A stretch of DNA of 64,000 nt from Xenorhabdus ishibashii (GTDB lineage Bacteria > Pseudomonadota > Gammaproteobacteria > Enterobacterales > Enterobacteriaceae), in contig NZ_NJAK01000001.1 in NCBI RefSeq assembly GCF_002632755.1, forward strand, positions 1,488,001 to 1,552,000, in the 5' to 3' direction. This document shows positions 45,637 through 64,000 of the stretch, in pieces (position 1 is the stretch's first letter; the number at the start of each line of letters is the position of its first letter). Both the position numbers and the translations under genes were made by a program. Under the pieces are notes generated by a model. The model saw nothing but the letters and a program-made list of their open reading frames with translations, did no database searches and was not told the DNA's origin.

Positions 45637-46626
45637 TTATTCATCAGCAATACTTGCTGGTGGCCAGTTTTCCAGACGCATGCCCAGAGAAAGTCCACGT
45701 GAAGCCAGTACGTCTTTAATCTCAGTAAGAGATTTTTTACCCAAGTTAGGTGTTTTAAGTAACTCAACTTCAGTACGCTGTACCAGATCACCGATGTAGT
45801 GGATAGCTTCTGCTTTAAGGCAGTTAGCAGAGCGGACAGTCAATTCCAGATCGTCAACAGGGCGCAGCAGGATCGGATCAAACTCTGGCTTCTCTTCTTT
45901 TACTTCTGGTTGACGTACATCACGTAAGTCAACGAAAGCTTCTAGTTGTTCAGCCAGAATGGTAGCTGCACGGCGAATCGCTTCTTCAGGATCGATTGTA
46001 CCGTTAGTTTCCATCTCGATAACCAGCTTATCCAGGTCAGTACGCTGTTCTACACGAGCTGCTTCAACATTGTAGGCGATACGCTCTACTGGGCTATAGC
46101 AAGCATCTACTAACAAACGACCGATAGGGCGCTCATCTTCTTCCGAATGAATTCGGGCAGAAGCCGGCACATATCCACGACCGCGCTGAACTTTAATACG
46201 CATACTAATGGAAGCGCTTTCGTCAGTCAGATGGCAGATTACGTGCTGCGGCTTGACGATTTCGACATCACCATCATGGATGATATCGGCTGCAGTCACA
46301 GGGCCAATGCCAGATTTATTCAAAGTAAGGATAACTTCATCTTTACCCTGAACTTTCACCGCCAGCCCTTTCAGATTGAGGAGAATCTCCAGGATATCTT
46401 CCTGTACACCTTCTTTGGTGCTGTACTCATGCAGTACACCATCAATCTCAACCTCAGTCACCGCACAACCCGGCATAGACGAAAGCAGAATACGGCGCAG
46501 TGCGTTGCCAAGAGTATGGCCAAAGCCACGCTCTAATGGCTCAAGGGTCACCTTGGCGTGCGTCGAACTGACTTGCTCGATATCTACCAGGCGCGGTTTT
46601 AGAAACTCTGTCACAGAACCCTGCAT
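45637..46626 (-). CDS. rpoA: RNA polymerase alpha subunit
   Basis: RpoA dimerises to nucleate RNA polymerase assembly and contacts UP elements and activators through its C-terminal domain. The 329-residue protein has the N-terminal domain ([20 protein letters not shown]), a flexible linker near residues 235-248, and the C-terminal helix-hairpin-helix domain ([44 protein letters not shown]). Length equals E. coli. It lies 25 nt after rpsD. Confidence 0.98.
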
Positions 46627-46651
46627 TGTGTCCTCTCTTTGGTGCTAAGCT

Positions 46652-47290
<639 letters not shown>

Positions 47291-47308
47291 CTAAAAAACG
47301 AAGACGTA

Positions 47309-47701
<393 letters not shown>

Positions 47702-47713
47702 TCAATACCCCGA

Positions 47714-48070
47714 TTATTTCTTGATCGGTTTACGCGGACCCTTACGGGTACGTGCATTGGTCTTAGTACGCTGACCGCGAACTGGCAGACCACGACGATG
47801 ACGCAAACCACGATAGCAACCAAGATCCATCAGACGTTTGATACTCAGGGTTACTTCACGACGCAGATCACCTTCTACAACGTATTTGGCAACTTCGTCA
47901 CGCAGCTTGTCAATTTGCTCTTCAGACAGCTCACTGATCTTAACATTTTCAGCAATGCCCGCTGCTGCACAGATTGCTTGTGAGCGGGTTTTACCGATAC
48001 CGTAGATCGAAGTTAATGCGATTACAGTATGTTTCTGATCAGGAATGTTAATGCCTGCTATACGGGCCAC
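47714..48070 (-). CDS. rpsM: 30S ribosomal protein S13
   Basis: S13 sits in the 30S head and bridges to the large subunit and P-site tRNA. The 118-residue protein starts [26 protein letters not shown] and ends [12 protein letters not shown]. The start codon is GTG, preceded by AGGAG. As in E. coli it is the first gene of the alpha operon and its leader carries the S4 target. Confidence 0.98.
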   Translation of the reverse strand: MARIAGINIPDQKHTVIALTSIYGIGKTRSQAICAAAGIAENVKISELSEEQIDKLRDEVAKYVVEGDLRREVTLSIKRLMDLGCYRGLRHRRGLPVRGQRTKTNARTRKGPRKPIKK

Positions 48071-48153
48071 TATGCACTCCTACAATATTTATTCACTGCA
48101 ACATCATTCTGAAAAGCCCGTTTTCAGGATACTCAAACAATGTTGCTGTCAGA
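48071..48153 (-). promoter_or_regulatory. alpha operon leader, likely S4-binding pseudoknot
   Basis: The rpsM leader on the minus strand includes TTTGAGTATCCTGAAAACGGGCTTTTCA, split here by GG and CC pairing blocks that match the E. coli alpha leader from memory, followed by TAGGAGTGCATAGTG at the start. In E. coli this RNA folds into the double pseudoknot that S4 binds to stop translation. The stem-loop (CTGAAAA...TTTTCAG) is clear; the pseudoknot is inferred. Confidence 0.7.
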
Positions 48154-48184
48154 TAAAAAAGATTGGCTGGCTAATTTAGCCAGC
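48154..48184 (-). terminator. terminator between rpmJ and the alpha operon
   Basis: GCTGGCTAA/TTAGCCAGC forms a hairpin, followed on the minus strand by CCAATCTTTTTT, 35 nt past rpmJ. It separates the spc and alpha transcripts, probably partially. Confidence 0.75.
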
Positions 48185-48218
48185 TCAACCCAACTTTGCA
48201 AGAAAAATATGCGATGAA

Positions 48219-48335
48219 TTAGCCTTGGCGCTGTTTGTGCTTAGGCTCTGCATTGCAAATCACACGAACGATACCGTTACGTCTAACAATTTTGCAATTG
48301 CGGCATAATTTCTTGACGGAAGCACGAACTTTCAT
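48219..48335 (-). CDS. rpmJ: 50S ribosomal protein L36
   Basis: A 38-codon frame encodes [20 protein letters not shown] followed by [18 protein letters not shown], the zinc-ribbon L36 of enterobacteria. Cysteines C11, C14 and C27 plus a histidine (H33) form the zinc site. It is the last gene of the spc operon, 32 nt after secY. It is too short for a 60-codon cutoff. Confidence 0.96.
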   Translation of the reverse strand: MKVRASVKKLCRNCKIVRRNGIVRVICNAEPKHKQRQG

Positions 48336-48367
48336 TTTTACTCTCCGTAACTTCTCAAGCAAACCAA

Positions 48368-49699
48368 TTAGCGGTTATATCCTTTCAGGTTTGCCTTCTT
48401 CAATGCAGACTCATATTGACTCGACATCATCAGAGTTTGCACTTGAGCCATAAAGTCCATAATGACGACGACTACAATTAGTAGGGAAGTACCACCAAAA
48501 TAGAATGGAACTTTCATTGCATCACGCATGAACTCCGGGATTAAGCAGATAAAAGTAATATATAACGCACCAATTAAGGTTAGACGAGTCATTACTTTAT
48601 CAATGTACTTAGCCGTTTGCTCTCCCGGACGAATTCCTGGTACGAATGCACCGGACTTCTTCAGGTTATCTGCTGTTTCTCTTGGATTAAAAACCAAAGC
48701 CGTGTAGAAGAAACAGAAGAAGATGATTGCAGATGCGTATAATAACACATAAAGCGGTTGACCTGGTTGCAAATACATAGAAATAGTTGTCAACCAACTC
48801 CAGCCTGTTCCCCCTCCAAACCAAGAAGCTATGGTACCAGGGAACAAAATAATACTGGAAGCAAAAATTGCAGGGATAACCCCAGCCATATTCACTTTCA
48901 ACGGCAAATGTGTACTTTGTGCCGCGAAAACTTTACGACCTTGCTGACGTTTTGCATAGTTAACAACGATACGACGTTGACCACGCTCAATGAAAACAAC
49001 GAAGAAAGTTACGGCAAATACTAATACTGCAACCAACAGCAACAGGAGGAAGTGCAGGTCGCCTTGCCGAGCTTGCTCGATGGTGTGACCAATTGCAGGC
49101 GGTAGACCCGCAACGATACCAGCAAAGATTATGATTGAAATACCGTTACCGATACCTCGCTCAGTAATCTGCTCACCCAACCACATCAAGAACATGGTTC
49201 CCGTGACCAGACTTACAACAGCCGTGAAATAGAATGCAAAGCCAGGATTAATCACTAACCCTTGCATTCCAGGCATATTAGGCAACCCTGTAGCAATACC
49301 GATTGACTGGAATATTGCCAGCACTAATGTGCCATAACGGGTGTACTGACTGATCTTACGACGACCAGCTTCCCCTTCCTTCTTAATCTCTGCTAAACGG
49401 GGATTAACCACAGTTAGCAACTGGATAATAATAGATGCAGAAATATACGGCATTATACCCAGTGCAAAGATAGAAGCACGGCTTAAAGCACCACCAGAGA
49501 ACATGTTAAACATTTCAATGATGGTGCCTCTTTGCTGCTCGAGCAATTTGGCAAGCACAGCGGCATCAATACCAGGGATTGGAATAAAAGAGCCAATACG
49601 GAAAACAATTAGAGCGCCAATGACAAACAAAAGTCTGCGTTTTAACTCGCCTAATCCGCCTTTGGCACTTTGAAAATCTAATCCTGGTTGTTTAGCCAT
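48368..49699 (-). CDS. secY: Sec translocon channel subunit SecY
   Basis: SecY forms the protein-conducting channel with SecE and SecG in the inner membrane. The 443-residue protein has ten hydrophobic segments, the first beginning near residue 24 ([20 protein letters not shown]), and conserved cytoplasmic loops ([59 protein letters not shown]). Length equals E. coli. It lies 7 nt after rplO in the spc operon. Confidence 0.98.
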   Translation of the reverse strand: MAKQPGLDFQSAKGGLGELKRRLLFVIGALIVFRIGSFIPIPGIDAAVLAKLLEQQRGTIIEMFNMFSGGALSRASIFALGIMPYISASIIIQLLTVVNPRLAEIKKEGEAGRRKISQYTRYGTLVLAIFQSIGIATGLPNMPGMQGLVINPGFAFYFTAVVSLVTGTMFLMWLGEQITERGIGNGISIIIFAGIVAGLPPAIGHTIEQARQGDLHFLLLLLVAVLVFAVTFFVVFIERGQRRIVVNYAKRQQGRKVFAAQSTHLPLKVNMAGVIPAIFASSIILFPGTIASWFGGGTGWSWLTTISMYLQPGQPLYVLLYASAIIFFCFFYTALVFNPRETADNLKKSGAFVPGIRPGEQTAKYIDKVMTRLTLIGALYITFICLIPEFMRDAMKVPFYFGGTSLLIVVVVIMDFMAQVQTLMMSSQYESALKKANLKGYNR

Positions 49700-49706
49700 C
49701 TGTTAC

Positions 49707-50141
49707 TTATTCCTCGATTTTACCGCCAGCAGCTTCAATTGCAGCACGGGCGCCTTTAGTAACACGCAAGCCACGCACAGTTACTGCGCGATTGACTTCG
49801 CCAGAAAGCATTACTTTTGCGAATTCAATTTGAGGGCCAATAATGTTAGCAGCTTTCAGTGCATTCAGATCGATAACATCGCCTTCAACGCGGGCAAAAT
49901 CAGACAGACGAATTTCTGCGGTGACCATTGCCTTACGTGAAGTGAAACCAAATTTTGGCAAACGACGGTATAAAGGCATCTGGCCGCCTTCAAAACCACG
50001 ACGAACGCCACCGCCAGAACGAGACTTCTGACCTTTGTGACCACGACCGCCGGTTTTACCCAGACCAGAACCAATACCACGACCTACACGTTTAGGTGCA
50101 TGCTTTGCACCTTCAGCCGGAGACAGAGTATTTAAGCGCAT
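49707..50141 (-). CDS. rplO: 50S ribosomal protein L15
   Basis: L15 is a late-assembly large-subunit protein with a long basic N-terminal extension. The 144-residue protein starts [20 protein letters not shown] and has the Gly/Arg-rich [35 protein letters not shown] motif. It lies 3 nt after rpmD and 7 nt before secY. Confidence 0.98.
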   Translation of the reverse strand: MRLNTLSPAEGAKHAPKRVGRGIGSGLGKTGGRGHKGQKSRSGGGVRRGFEGGQMPLYRRLPKFGFTSRKAMVTAEIRLSDFARVEGDVIDLNALKAANIIGPQIEFAKVMLSGEVNRAVTVRGLRVTKGARAAIEAAGGKIEE

Positions 50142-50144
50142 CTG

Positions 50145-50324
50145 TTACTCCTCAACTTTAACCATATAGGAAACCAAGTTGACCATACCGCGAATAGCTG
50201 GTGTATCTTCACGTTCAACAGTATGCCCAATGCGACGCAGACCTAAACCAGTCAGAGTTGCCTTATGTTTCGGCAAACGACCAATTGAGCTGCGAACCTG
50301 AGTAATTTTAATAGTCTTAGCCAT
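50145..50324 (-). CDS. rpmD: 50S ribosomal protein L30
   Basis: L30 is a small alpha/beta protein of the large subunit. The 59-residue product starts [20 protein letters not shown] and has [22 protein letters not shown]. The start is at 50324; an in-frame ATG two codons earlier overlaps the rpsE stop region but does not match the family. It lies 5 nt after rpsE. Confidence 0.97.
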   Translation of the reverse strand: MAKTIKITQVRSSIGRLPKHKATLTGLGLRRIGHTVEREDTPAIRGMVNLVSYMVKVEE

Positions 50325-50329
50325 GGTCA

Positions 50330-50839
<510 letters not shown>

Positions 50840-50844
50840 CTACC

Positions 50845-51207
<363 letters not shown>

Positions 51208-51741
51208 TTACTTCTTCTTAGCCTCTTTGGTACGCACGACTTCATCGGCGTAACGAACACCCTTGCCTTTATATGGCTCAGGACGACGATAGGCACGCAA
51301 ATCTGCCGCAACCTGACCAATCACCTGCTTATCAGCACCTTTCAGTACGATTTCAGTTTGTGATGGGCATTCCGCAGTGATGCCTGCTGGCAGCTGATGC
51401 TCAACCGGATGCGAGAAGCCTAAAGACAAGCTAACTACGTTGCCTTTAACTGCTGCACGATAACCAACACCAACCAGTTGAAGCTTCTTAGTGAAACCTT
51501 CGTTAACACCAATAACCATAGCATTCAGCAGAGAACGAGTTGTACCTGCCTGCGCCCAAGCGTCAGCAAAACCTTCGCGCGGAGCGAAAGTCAGTTGGCT
51601 ATCCGCATGATTAACTTCAACTGCGTTATGGATTTTACGACTTAGCTCGCCGTTTTTACCCTTAATCGAAATAACCTGACCGTCGAGTTTAACCTCTACG
51701 CCGGCAGGAATGACGACGGGTGCTTTTGCAACACGAGACAT
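51208..51741 (-). CDS. rplF: 50S ribosomal protein L6
   Basis: L6 sits near the factor-binding site of the large subunit. The 177-residue protein is a duplication of an alpha/beta domain, starting [22 protein letters not shown] and ending with the family signature [16 protein letters not shown]. It lies 14 nt after rpsH. Confidence 0.98.
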   Translation of the reverse strand: MSRVAKAPVVIPAGVEVKLDGQVISIKGKNGELSRKIHNAVEVNHADSQLTFAPREGFADAWAQAGTTRSLLNAMVIGVNEGFTKKLQLVGVGYRAAVKGNVVSLSLGFSHPVEHQLPAGITAECPSQTEIVLKGADKQVIGQVAADLRAYRRPEPYKGKGVRYADEVVRTKEAKKK

Positions 51742-51755
51742 TCTTTCCTCCCGAA

Positions 51756-52154
<399 letters not shown>

Positions 52155-52181
52155 TTACTCCCGTGATTCAATTGGTGACAA

Positions 52182-53761
<1,580 letters not shown>

Positions 53762-53836
53762 CTAAATGTCAACTACTACTGAGCCACTTTATTTTTAAAG
53801 AGGCCGTTTCAATATCCCATACTACGAGGGCGCGGC

Positions 53837-53865
53837 ATTATAACACCACATCTTCGCGATGGACA
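53837..53865 (-). promoter_or_regulatory. spc operon promoter (Pspc)
   Basis: A consensus TATAAT (53837-53842) followed by a GC-rich GCCGCGCCC discriminator lies about 90 nt before rplN. The -35 at 17-nt spacing (TGTCCA, 53860-53865) is weak. Position between the S10 terminator and rplN fits the known spc promoter. Confidence 0.7.
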
Positions 53866-53868
53866 GAA

Positions 53869-53904
53869 AAATAAACGGCCCCATTATTTTTGGGCCGTTT
53901 ATTT
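53869..53904 (-). terminator. terminator of the S10 operon
   Basis: A perfect 13-bp stem AAATAAACGGCCC/GGGCCGTTTATTT with a 10-nt AT-rich loop, rich in T after the stem on the minus strand, lies 20 nt past rpsQ. It closes the S10 transcript before the spc promoter. Confidence 0.85.
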
Positions 53905-53923
53905 CATACGATACAGCGATCTA

Positions 53924-55852
<1,929 letters not shown>

Positions 55853-55857
55853 CTACC

Positions 55858-56139
<282 letters not shown>

Positions 56140-56150
56140 TTATCCTCTAA

Positions 56151-56981
<831 letters not shown>

Positions 56982-56994
56982 TTACTCCTCCGAC

Positions 56995-58560
<1,566 letters not shown>

Positions 58561-58580
58561 TTAATCGTTCAATGACCTGA

Positions 58581-59064
<484 letters not shown>

Positions 59065-59070
59065 CCGCGC

Positions 59071-59098
59071 ATTATACGTGAATTTACCCACAAAGCAA
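59071..59098 (-). promoter_or_regulatory. S10 operon promoter
   Basis: TTGCTT (59093-59098), a 16-nt spacer, and TATAAT (59071-59076) followed by GCGCGGGC, a GC-rich discriminator typical of stringently controlled promoters. Confidence 0.8.
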
Positions 59099-59218
59099 TA
59101 TTAAGAGTGAAATTTATGCAAAAAGTACTACAAGAAAGAGGAAAGCAAGAAAGAAAATGAAAGAAAAACGCCCTATATACATCAAAATATATCAAATTAT
59201 AGGGCGGCAAAATTATAG
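59099..59218. other. bfr-rpsJ intergenic remainder
   Basis: Between the S10 promoter and the bfr stop lies AT-rich sequence without a gene. Around 59170-59210 a CGCCCTATA.../...TATAGGGCG inverted pair can form a hairpin (GCCCTATA at 59170-59177 with TATAGGGC at 59198-59205), a plausible end for the bfd-bfr transcript. Confidence 0.5.
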
Positions 59219-59695
59219 CTATTCTTCTTCACTAAGCTGAGATTGAATGTAATTTTGTATTCCAATTTTAGTTATCAATTCAAGTTGAATTTCTAACCAA
59301 TCTATATGATTTTCTTCATCAGTAAGTACCTCTATCATCAAGTCTCTACTGACATAATCATGAACTGAATCGGCATATGCGATTGCTTCTCTGAGATCCT
59401 TAACACCACGTAATTCTAATTCCAGATCAGATTTCAGCATTTCTTCTACATCTTCTCCGATATTGAGCTTGCCCAAATCTTGTAGATTTGGCACCCCCTC
59501 CAGAAAAAGAATACGCTCGATAAATTTATCTGCGTGCTTCATCTCATCAATGGACTCGTGATACTCAACTTCATTCAAGCGCATCAATCCCCAGTTCTTA
59601 AACATTCGGGCATGTAAGAAATATTGATTGATGGCGACAAGTTCATTACCGAGAAGTTTATTCAAATGTGCAATTATTTTTTTATCACCTTTCAT
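59219..59695 (-). CDS. bfr: bacterioferritin
   Basis: Bfr is a 24-subunit haem-containing iron-storage ferritin. The 158-residue protein starts [28 protein letters not shown]. Ferroxidase ligands E18, E51, H54, E94, E127 and H130 are in the expected places, and the haem-binding M52 is in SIDEMKHAD. Bfd, encoded 75 nt upstream, reduces Bfr-bound iron for release, so the two form a functional pair. Confidence 0.97.
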   Translation of the reverse strand: MKGDKKIIAHLNKLLGNELVAINQYFLHARMFKNWGLMRLNEVEYHESIDEMKHADKFIERILFLEGVPNLQDLGKLNIGEDVEEMLKSDLELELRGVKDLREAIAYADSVHDYVSRDLMIEVLTDEENHIDWLEIQLELITKIGIQNYIQSQLSEEE

Positions 59696-59770
59696 AACAA
59701 GTTCCTCCGCTTCCAGTAACTAAGTGTAGTACTAATTTAGCAGAGTAATTGCAAGAAAATTGTGCTTATT

Positions 59771-59965
59771 TTAGGCAACATTATTTATTGAAGGCAGTAG
59801 GGCAATCTCCTCATTCATTATTTCACGTGCTTGACGTATGCATTTTCCACAGTCGCTTCCTACAGGAACAAAATTCCTCAGCTCTCTGATAGAACGAATA
59901 TGTTGCTGATGAACAGCATTACGTATGGCTTTATCACTTACTGCATTGCAGAGACAAACATACAT
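59771..59965 (-). CDS. bfd: bacterioferritin-associated ferredoxin Bfd
   Basis: Bfd is a [2Fe-2S] ferredoxin that docks on bacterioferritin and delivers electrons to release stored iron. The 64-residue protein has the BFD-type cluster ligands C4 and C6 (MYVCLCNAV) and C39 and C42 (GSDCGKC). In enterobacteria it is induced by iron shortage via Fur; no clear Fur box could be fixed by eye in the AT-rich sequence upstream. It lies between bfr and tuf, as next to tufA in E. coli. Confidence 0.95.
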   Translation of the reverse strand: MYVCLCNAVSDKAIRNAVHQQHIRSIRELRNFVPVGSDCGKCIRQAREIMNEEIALLPSINNVA

Positions 59966-60122
59966 AGAAGCACTCTTCTAAACTCTTTACACACTTTTGA
60001 TGACTATTTAAGTCAAACAAAATACCCATATCTAAAATTGTTTACGCTTATAAAATAAGCGATACCCAAAATAGTAAATGAAAATAAATCTCACTTCAAT
60101 TATTGTTTCTATTTTTGAACAC

Positions 60123-60146
60123 AAAAAAACCACCAAATTATGGTGG
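60123..60146 (-). terminator. second, downstream terminator after tuf
   Basis: CCACCA/TGGTGG with a 5-nt loop is followed on the minus strand by seven T. It lies downstream of the first tuf terminator, so tuf has a tandem pair. Confidence 0.75.
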
Positions 60147-60152
60147 CTCAAA

Positions 60153-60180
60153 TAAAAAAAGAGGAGCTTTGGCTCCTCTT
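60153..60180 (-). terminator. first terminator after tuf
   Basis: AAGAGGAGC/GCTCCTCTT with a 4-nt loop is followed on the minus strand by seven T. It starts 27 nt past the tuf stop codon: a strong intrinsic terminator. Confidence 0.9.
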
Positions 60181-60206
60181 CCTCATAATCTTTGAATAAT
60201 CAAAGA

Positions 60207-61403
<1,197 letters not shown>

Positions 61404-61497
61404 CTAAGACACGGAATCGGTGGTTTCACCACATCAACCAAGCAATTGCTTGCGAGATATTTACAGGAAGAAAATCAGGAGGTAAGAACAGAAGAAG

Positions 61498-61573
61498 TGG
61501 TGCTGATAGGCAGATTCGAACTGCCGACCTCACCCTTACCAAGGGTGTGCTCTACCAACTGAGCTATATCAGC
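61498..61573 (-). tRNA. tRNA-Thr (anticodon GGT)
   Basis: 76 nt including CCA; anticodon loop TTGGTAA, acceptor stem GCTGATA/TATCAGC. Corresponds to thrT, the tRNA next to tufB in E. coli, 106 nt upstream of tuf here. Confidence 0.97.
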
Positions 61574-61579
61574 ACATCT

Positions 61580-61655
<76 letters not shown>

Positions 61656-61754
61656 TGAACTCGGCTACCTGACTTTAATCAGTTGTATACTATATCTCAA
61701 GTGTTTTTTCTGGAGTATAACCCGAGCAGAACACTCAAGATCGAAACTGGTTAA

Positions 61755-61839
<85 letters not shown>

Positions 61840-61854
61840 TTTCCAAATTTTTAA

Positions 61855-61930
<76 letters not shown>

Positions 61931-62358
61931 ATCAAGTGCTGCGCATTCTAGGAAGAGTTGGCCTTCGATGCAACAAAAAAATTGTTTTTTTTATTCTTTT
62001 GCTCACAAAACACACACTTCTAATGTTTCTGGTGTTTTTTTCAATAGTTTTAGCTCAAATATCAAACAAACAACCCTTGTGTAGGAAGAACAAATAAATG
62101 TACCTTCCAATATTTTTAAAACTTATTTGTATTATCCTTGTCCTTCTTTTTATATAAAGAGAGAAACTGATGGTCATAACAACCTCAGAAATCATACATT
62201 TTTTTCATATTTTTGCATTTACCATCAAAAAAATTACTAAAATCATAAAAAATTCTACGCCTACGATAATGCAACCGATATGATGAGATTTATTTTTTGT
62301 CGGATACGGGTGTTCTCAACAACCTGTCCAACCTGCATAGACAGGCAGATGTTGGCTT
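61931..62358. other. tRNA operon-coaA divergent intergenic region (428 nt)
   Basis: Holds the tRNA-tuf promoter at its left end and must contain a coaA promoter on the right. Most is AT-rich with no gene. Just upstream of coaA, CCTGTC/GACAGG (62325-62330 with 62341-62346 approximately) can form a small hairpin in the coaA leader. Confidence 0.6.
61945..61973 (-). promoter_or_regulatory. promoter of the tRNA-tuf operon
   Basis: TTGCAT (61968-61973), a 17-nt spacer and TAGAAT (61945-61950) followed by GCGCAGC, a GC-rich discriminator of stringent type. It closely resembles the E. coli thrU promoter as I recall it and lies 15 nt before tRNA-Thr. Confidence 0.88.
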
Positions 62359-63309
62359 ATGAATAAGAAAGAATCTTTTTTGACAACTCCATATTTACAA
62401 TTTGACCGTAAACATTGGGCAACATTACGTGACTCAGTGCCTTTAACATTAACAGAAGAAGAAGTTGCAGCTTTAAAGGGGATCAATGAAGAAATTTCAA
62501 TAGATGAAGTGATTGAAATCTATCTTCCATTGTCACGCCTACTCAATTTTTACATTAGCTCCAATTTACGGCGGCAGGCTGTTCTTGAGCAGTTTCTAGG
62601 AACAGATGAGCAAAAAATACCTTATGTTATTGGTATAGCAGGCAGCGTTGCTGTCGGAAAAAGTACAACCGCACGTTTATTACAAGCATTACTAAGCCGT
62701 TGGCCAGAGCATCGTCGTGTCAAGTTAGTGACAACAGATGGTTTTTTGCACTCCAACAATATATTAAATGAACGTGGATTAATGAAAAAAAAAGGATTCC
62801 CTGAATCCTATGATATGCGTAACTTGGTCAAATTTGTCGCTGATATCAAATCAGGCGCAGAAAAAGTCACCGCGCCGGTATACTCTCACCTGAGCTATGA
62901 CATCGTTCCTGATGAACAACTTATTATCGAAAAACCAGATATTCTTATCCTTGAAGGCTTAAACGTATTACAAAGTGGTATGGATTATCCACATGAGCCA
63001 CATCATGTATTTGTTTCTGATTTTGTTGATTTTTCTATTTATGTAGATGCACCAGAAAAATTACTCGAGCAATGGTACGTCAATCGTTTTCTTAAATTTC
63101 GACAAGGCGCTTTTTCAGATCCTGATTCTTATTTCCACAATTATTCTAAACTGACTAAAGAAGAAGCGATAAATGTAGCATCGAGTATTTGGCAAGAAAT
63201 TAACGGATTAAACTTACGACAAAACATCTTACCAACGAGAGAACGGGCTAGCTTGATTATGACGAAAGGAATCAATCACACAATTGAAAGTGTCAGATTA
63301 AGAAAATAA
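62359..63309 (+). CDS. coaA: pantothenate kinase CoaA (type I)
   Basis: CoaA phosphorylates pantothenate, the committed and CoA-feedback-regulated step of coenzyme A synthesis. The 316-residue protein is the bacterial type I enzyme: P-loop [15 protein letters not shown] near residue 94, [10 protein letters not shown], the SHLSYDIVP block, and [14 protein letters not shown]. It ends with the conserved [14 protein letters not shown]...SVRLRK. Length equals E. coli. It is divergent from the tRNA-tuf operon and convergent with birA. Confidence 0.97.
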   Translation: MNKKESFLTTPYLQFDRKHWATLRDSVPLTLTEEEVAALKGINEEISIDEVIEIYLPLSRLLNFYISSNLRRQAVLEQFLGTDEQKIPYVIGIAGSVAVGKSTTARLLQALLSRWPEHRRVKLVTTDGFLHSNNILNERGLMKKKGFPESYDMRNLVKFVADIKSGAEKVTAPVYSHLSYDIVPDEQLIIEKPDILILEGLNVLQSGMDYPHEPHHVFVSDFVDFSIYVDAPEKLLEQWYVNRFLKFRQGAFSDPDSYFHNYSKLTKEEAINVASSIWQEINGLNLRQNILPTRERASLIMTKGINHTIESVRLRK

Positions 63310-63314
63310 AACAA

Positions 63315-63338
63315 AAAGCCGGAAATATTTCCGGCTTT
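63315..63338. terminator. bidirectional terminator between coaA and birA
   Basis: A perfect 24-nt palindrome (12-nt arms AAAGCCGGAAAT/ATTTCCGGCTTT) lies between the convergent stops, 5 nt past coaA and 4 nt past birA, with A/T tracts on both flanks. Confidence 0.85.
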
Positions 63339-63342
63339 ACAT

Positions 63343-64000
63343 TCAACAACCTCTCAAGGAAATTTCGCCGCCGATATAAGGACTAACAATACCATTAATA
63401 TCAAGTAACAAAGCCCCTTGTTGATCTATTCCGCGAGCTATTCCATGAACTTCCTGATCACCAATAATTAATTTCACCTGGCGATTAATAAAATTATCTA
63501 ATTCAAACCACCGAGGAATGAAAGAAGTTAGTCCTTCATTTTCAAACTGGATTAATGCTTTTTTAAGTTCCACTATGATTTCTGCAACCAATTTATTCCG
63601 TTCAATAATCGTTCCTGATTGCTGTAAATTAGTCCAATTTTGTTTAATTGATTTTTGTTGATCGCTACTCATCGAAATATTCATGCCGATTCCGATAACA
63701 ACATGGGCTGCATCTCCCGTTTTTCCCGTCAGCTCGACCAATATTCCAGCCAATTTTTTATCATCTAAATATAAATCATTTGGCCATTTTACTTTTACTC
63801 TATCGGCTCCCTGGCGATTAAGAACTTCTGCAATGATAATACCAACCACTAAACTTAAACCTATCGCTGCTGCTGGCCCTTGTTCCAAACGCCAATACAT
63901 AGATAGATATAAGTTTCGACCAAATGCTGAAATCCACTTTCTACCACGACGCCCCCTACCAGCATATTGATATTCTGCTACACAGGCATCTCCTGAATCG
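63343..64000 (-). CDS. birA: biotin-protein ligase / biotin operon repressor BirA, 5' end cut by window
   Basis: BirA attaches biotin to the carboxyl carrier protein of acetyl-CoA carboxylase and, with bound biotinyl-AMP, represses the bio operon. About 219 codons are present, covering the catalytic and C-terminal domains: the biotin-AMP loop GRGRRGRKW, then NLYLSMYWRLEQGPAAAIGLS, VKWPNDLYLDDKKLAGILVELTGKTGD (biotin lysine in KLAGIL), and the C-terminal SH3-like domain. It ends GGEISLRGC. The N-terminal DNA-binding domain (about 100 residues) lies beyond the window. An internal methionine at 63900 is not the start, since the frame continues upstream with family sequence. Confidence 0.96.
   Translation of the reverse strand, partial: DSGDACVAEYQYAGRGRRGRKWISAFGRNLYLSMYWRLEQGPAAAIGLSLVVGIIIAEVLNRQGADRVKVKWPNDLYLDDKKLAGILVELTGKTGDAAHVVIGIGMNISMSSDQQKSIKQNWTNLQQSGTIIERNKLVAEIIVELKKALIQFENEGLTSFIPRWFELDNFINRQVKLIIGDQEVHGIARGIDQQGALLLDINGIVSPYIGGEISLRGC

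Overview
The window is a gammaproteobacterial chromosome segment of the Enterobacterales. Nearly every protein can be recognised against its Escherichia coli counterpart, and gene order follows E. coli over long stretches. Moderate G+C, AT-rich intergenic regions and a fragment resembling an intergenic repeat that I recall from Photorhabdus and Xenorhabdus (ATACCCAATAGATTTCAAG) suggest a Morganellaceae-type genome. That genus-level placement is inference.

Layout, left to right. (1) 1-8069, minus strand: enterobacterial common antigen genes wecA-wzzE-wecB-wecC-rffG-rffH-wecD-wecE, with wecE cut by the window edge. (2) 8404-15832: rho, trxA, rhlB, gppA, rep. (3) 16192-17306: a frameshifted class II histone-deacetylase-like gene where E. 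coli has ppiC. (4) 17362-26533: ilvC/ilvY and the ilvLGMEDA operon with its attenuator; ilvD carries a frameshift. (5) 27134-30013: comM, maoP, hdfR. (6) 30247-35458, minus strand: an rRNA operon (16S, tRNA-Glu, 23S, 5S, tRNA-Asp, tRNA-Trp) with P1 and P2 promoters. (7) 35947-45028: yrdA, yrdB, aroE, tsaC, yrdD, dprA, def, fmt, rsmB, trkA, arfA, zntR. (8) 45204-58892, minus strand: alpha, spc and S10 ribosomal-protein operons, 26 protein genes plus secY and rpoA. (9) 59219-63309: bfr, bfd, tuf, four tRNA genes and coaA. (10) 63343-64000: birA, cut by the right edge.

The genes are mostly housekeeping: surface glycolipid synthesis, transcription termination and RNA decay, branched-chain amino acid synthesis, and the translation apparatus with EF-Tu, initiator-tRNA formylation, deformylation, tRNA modification and ribosome rescue. 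Regulation readable from the sequence includes the ilvL attenuator, an IlvY-type operator, the S10 and alpha operon leaders, rrn promoters with boxA, and a hairpin inside arfA.

No novel multi-gene system such as a defence island, prophage, CRISPR array or biosynthetic cluster is visible. The points most worth a second look are structural. Both the rrn operon and tuf join neighbours that lie at separate loci in E. coli (rrnD/rrnC and tufA/tufB), so the block from yrdA to bfd looks bounded by two ancient recombination events. Two genes carry single-base losses in G/C runs. Several genes usual at these loci (ppiC, smg, mscL, yhdN) are absent.
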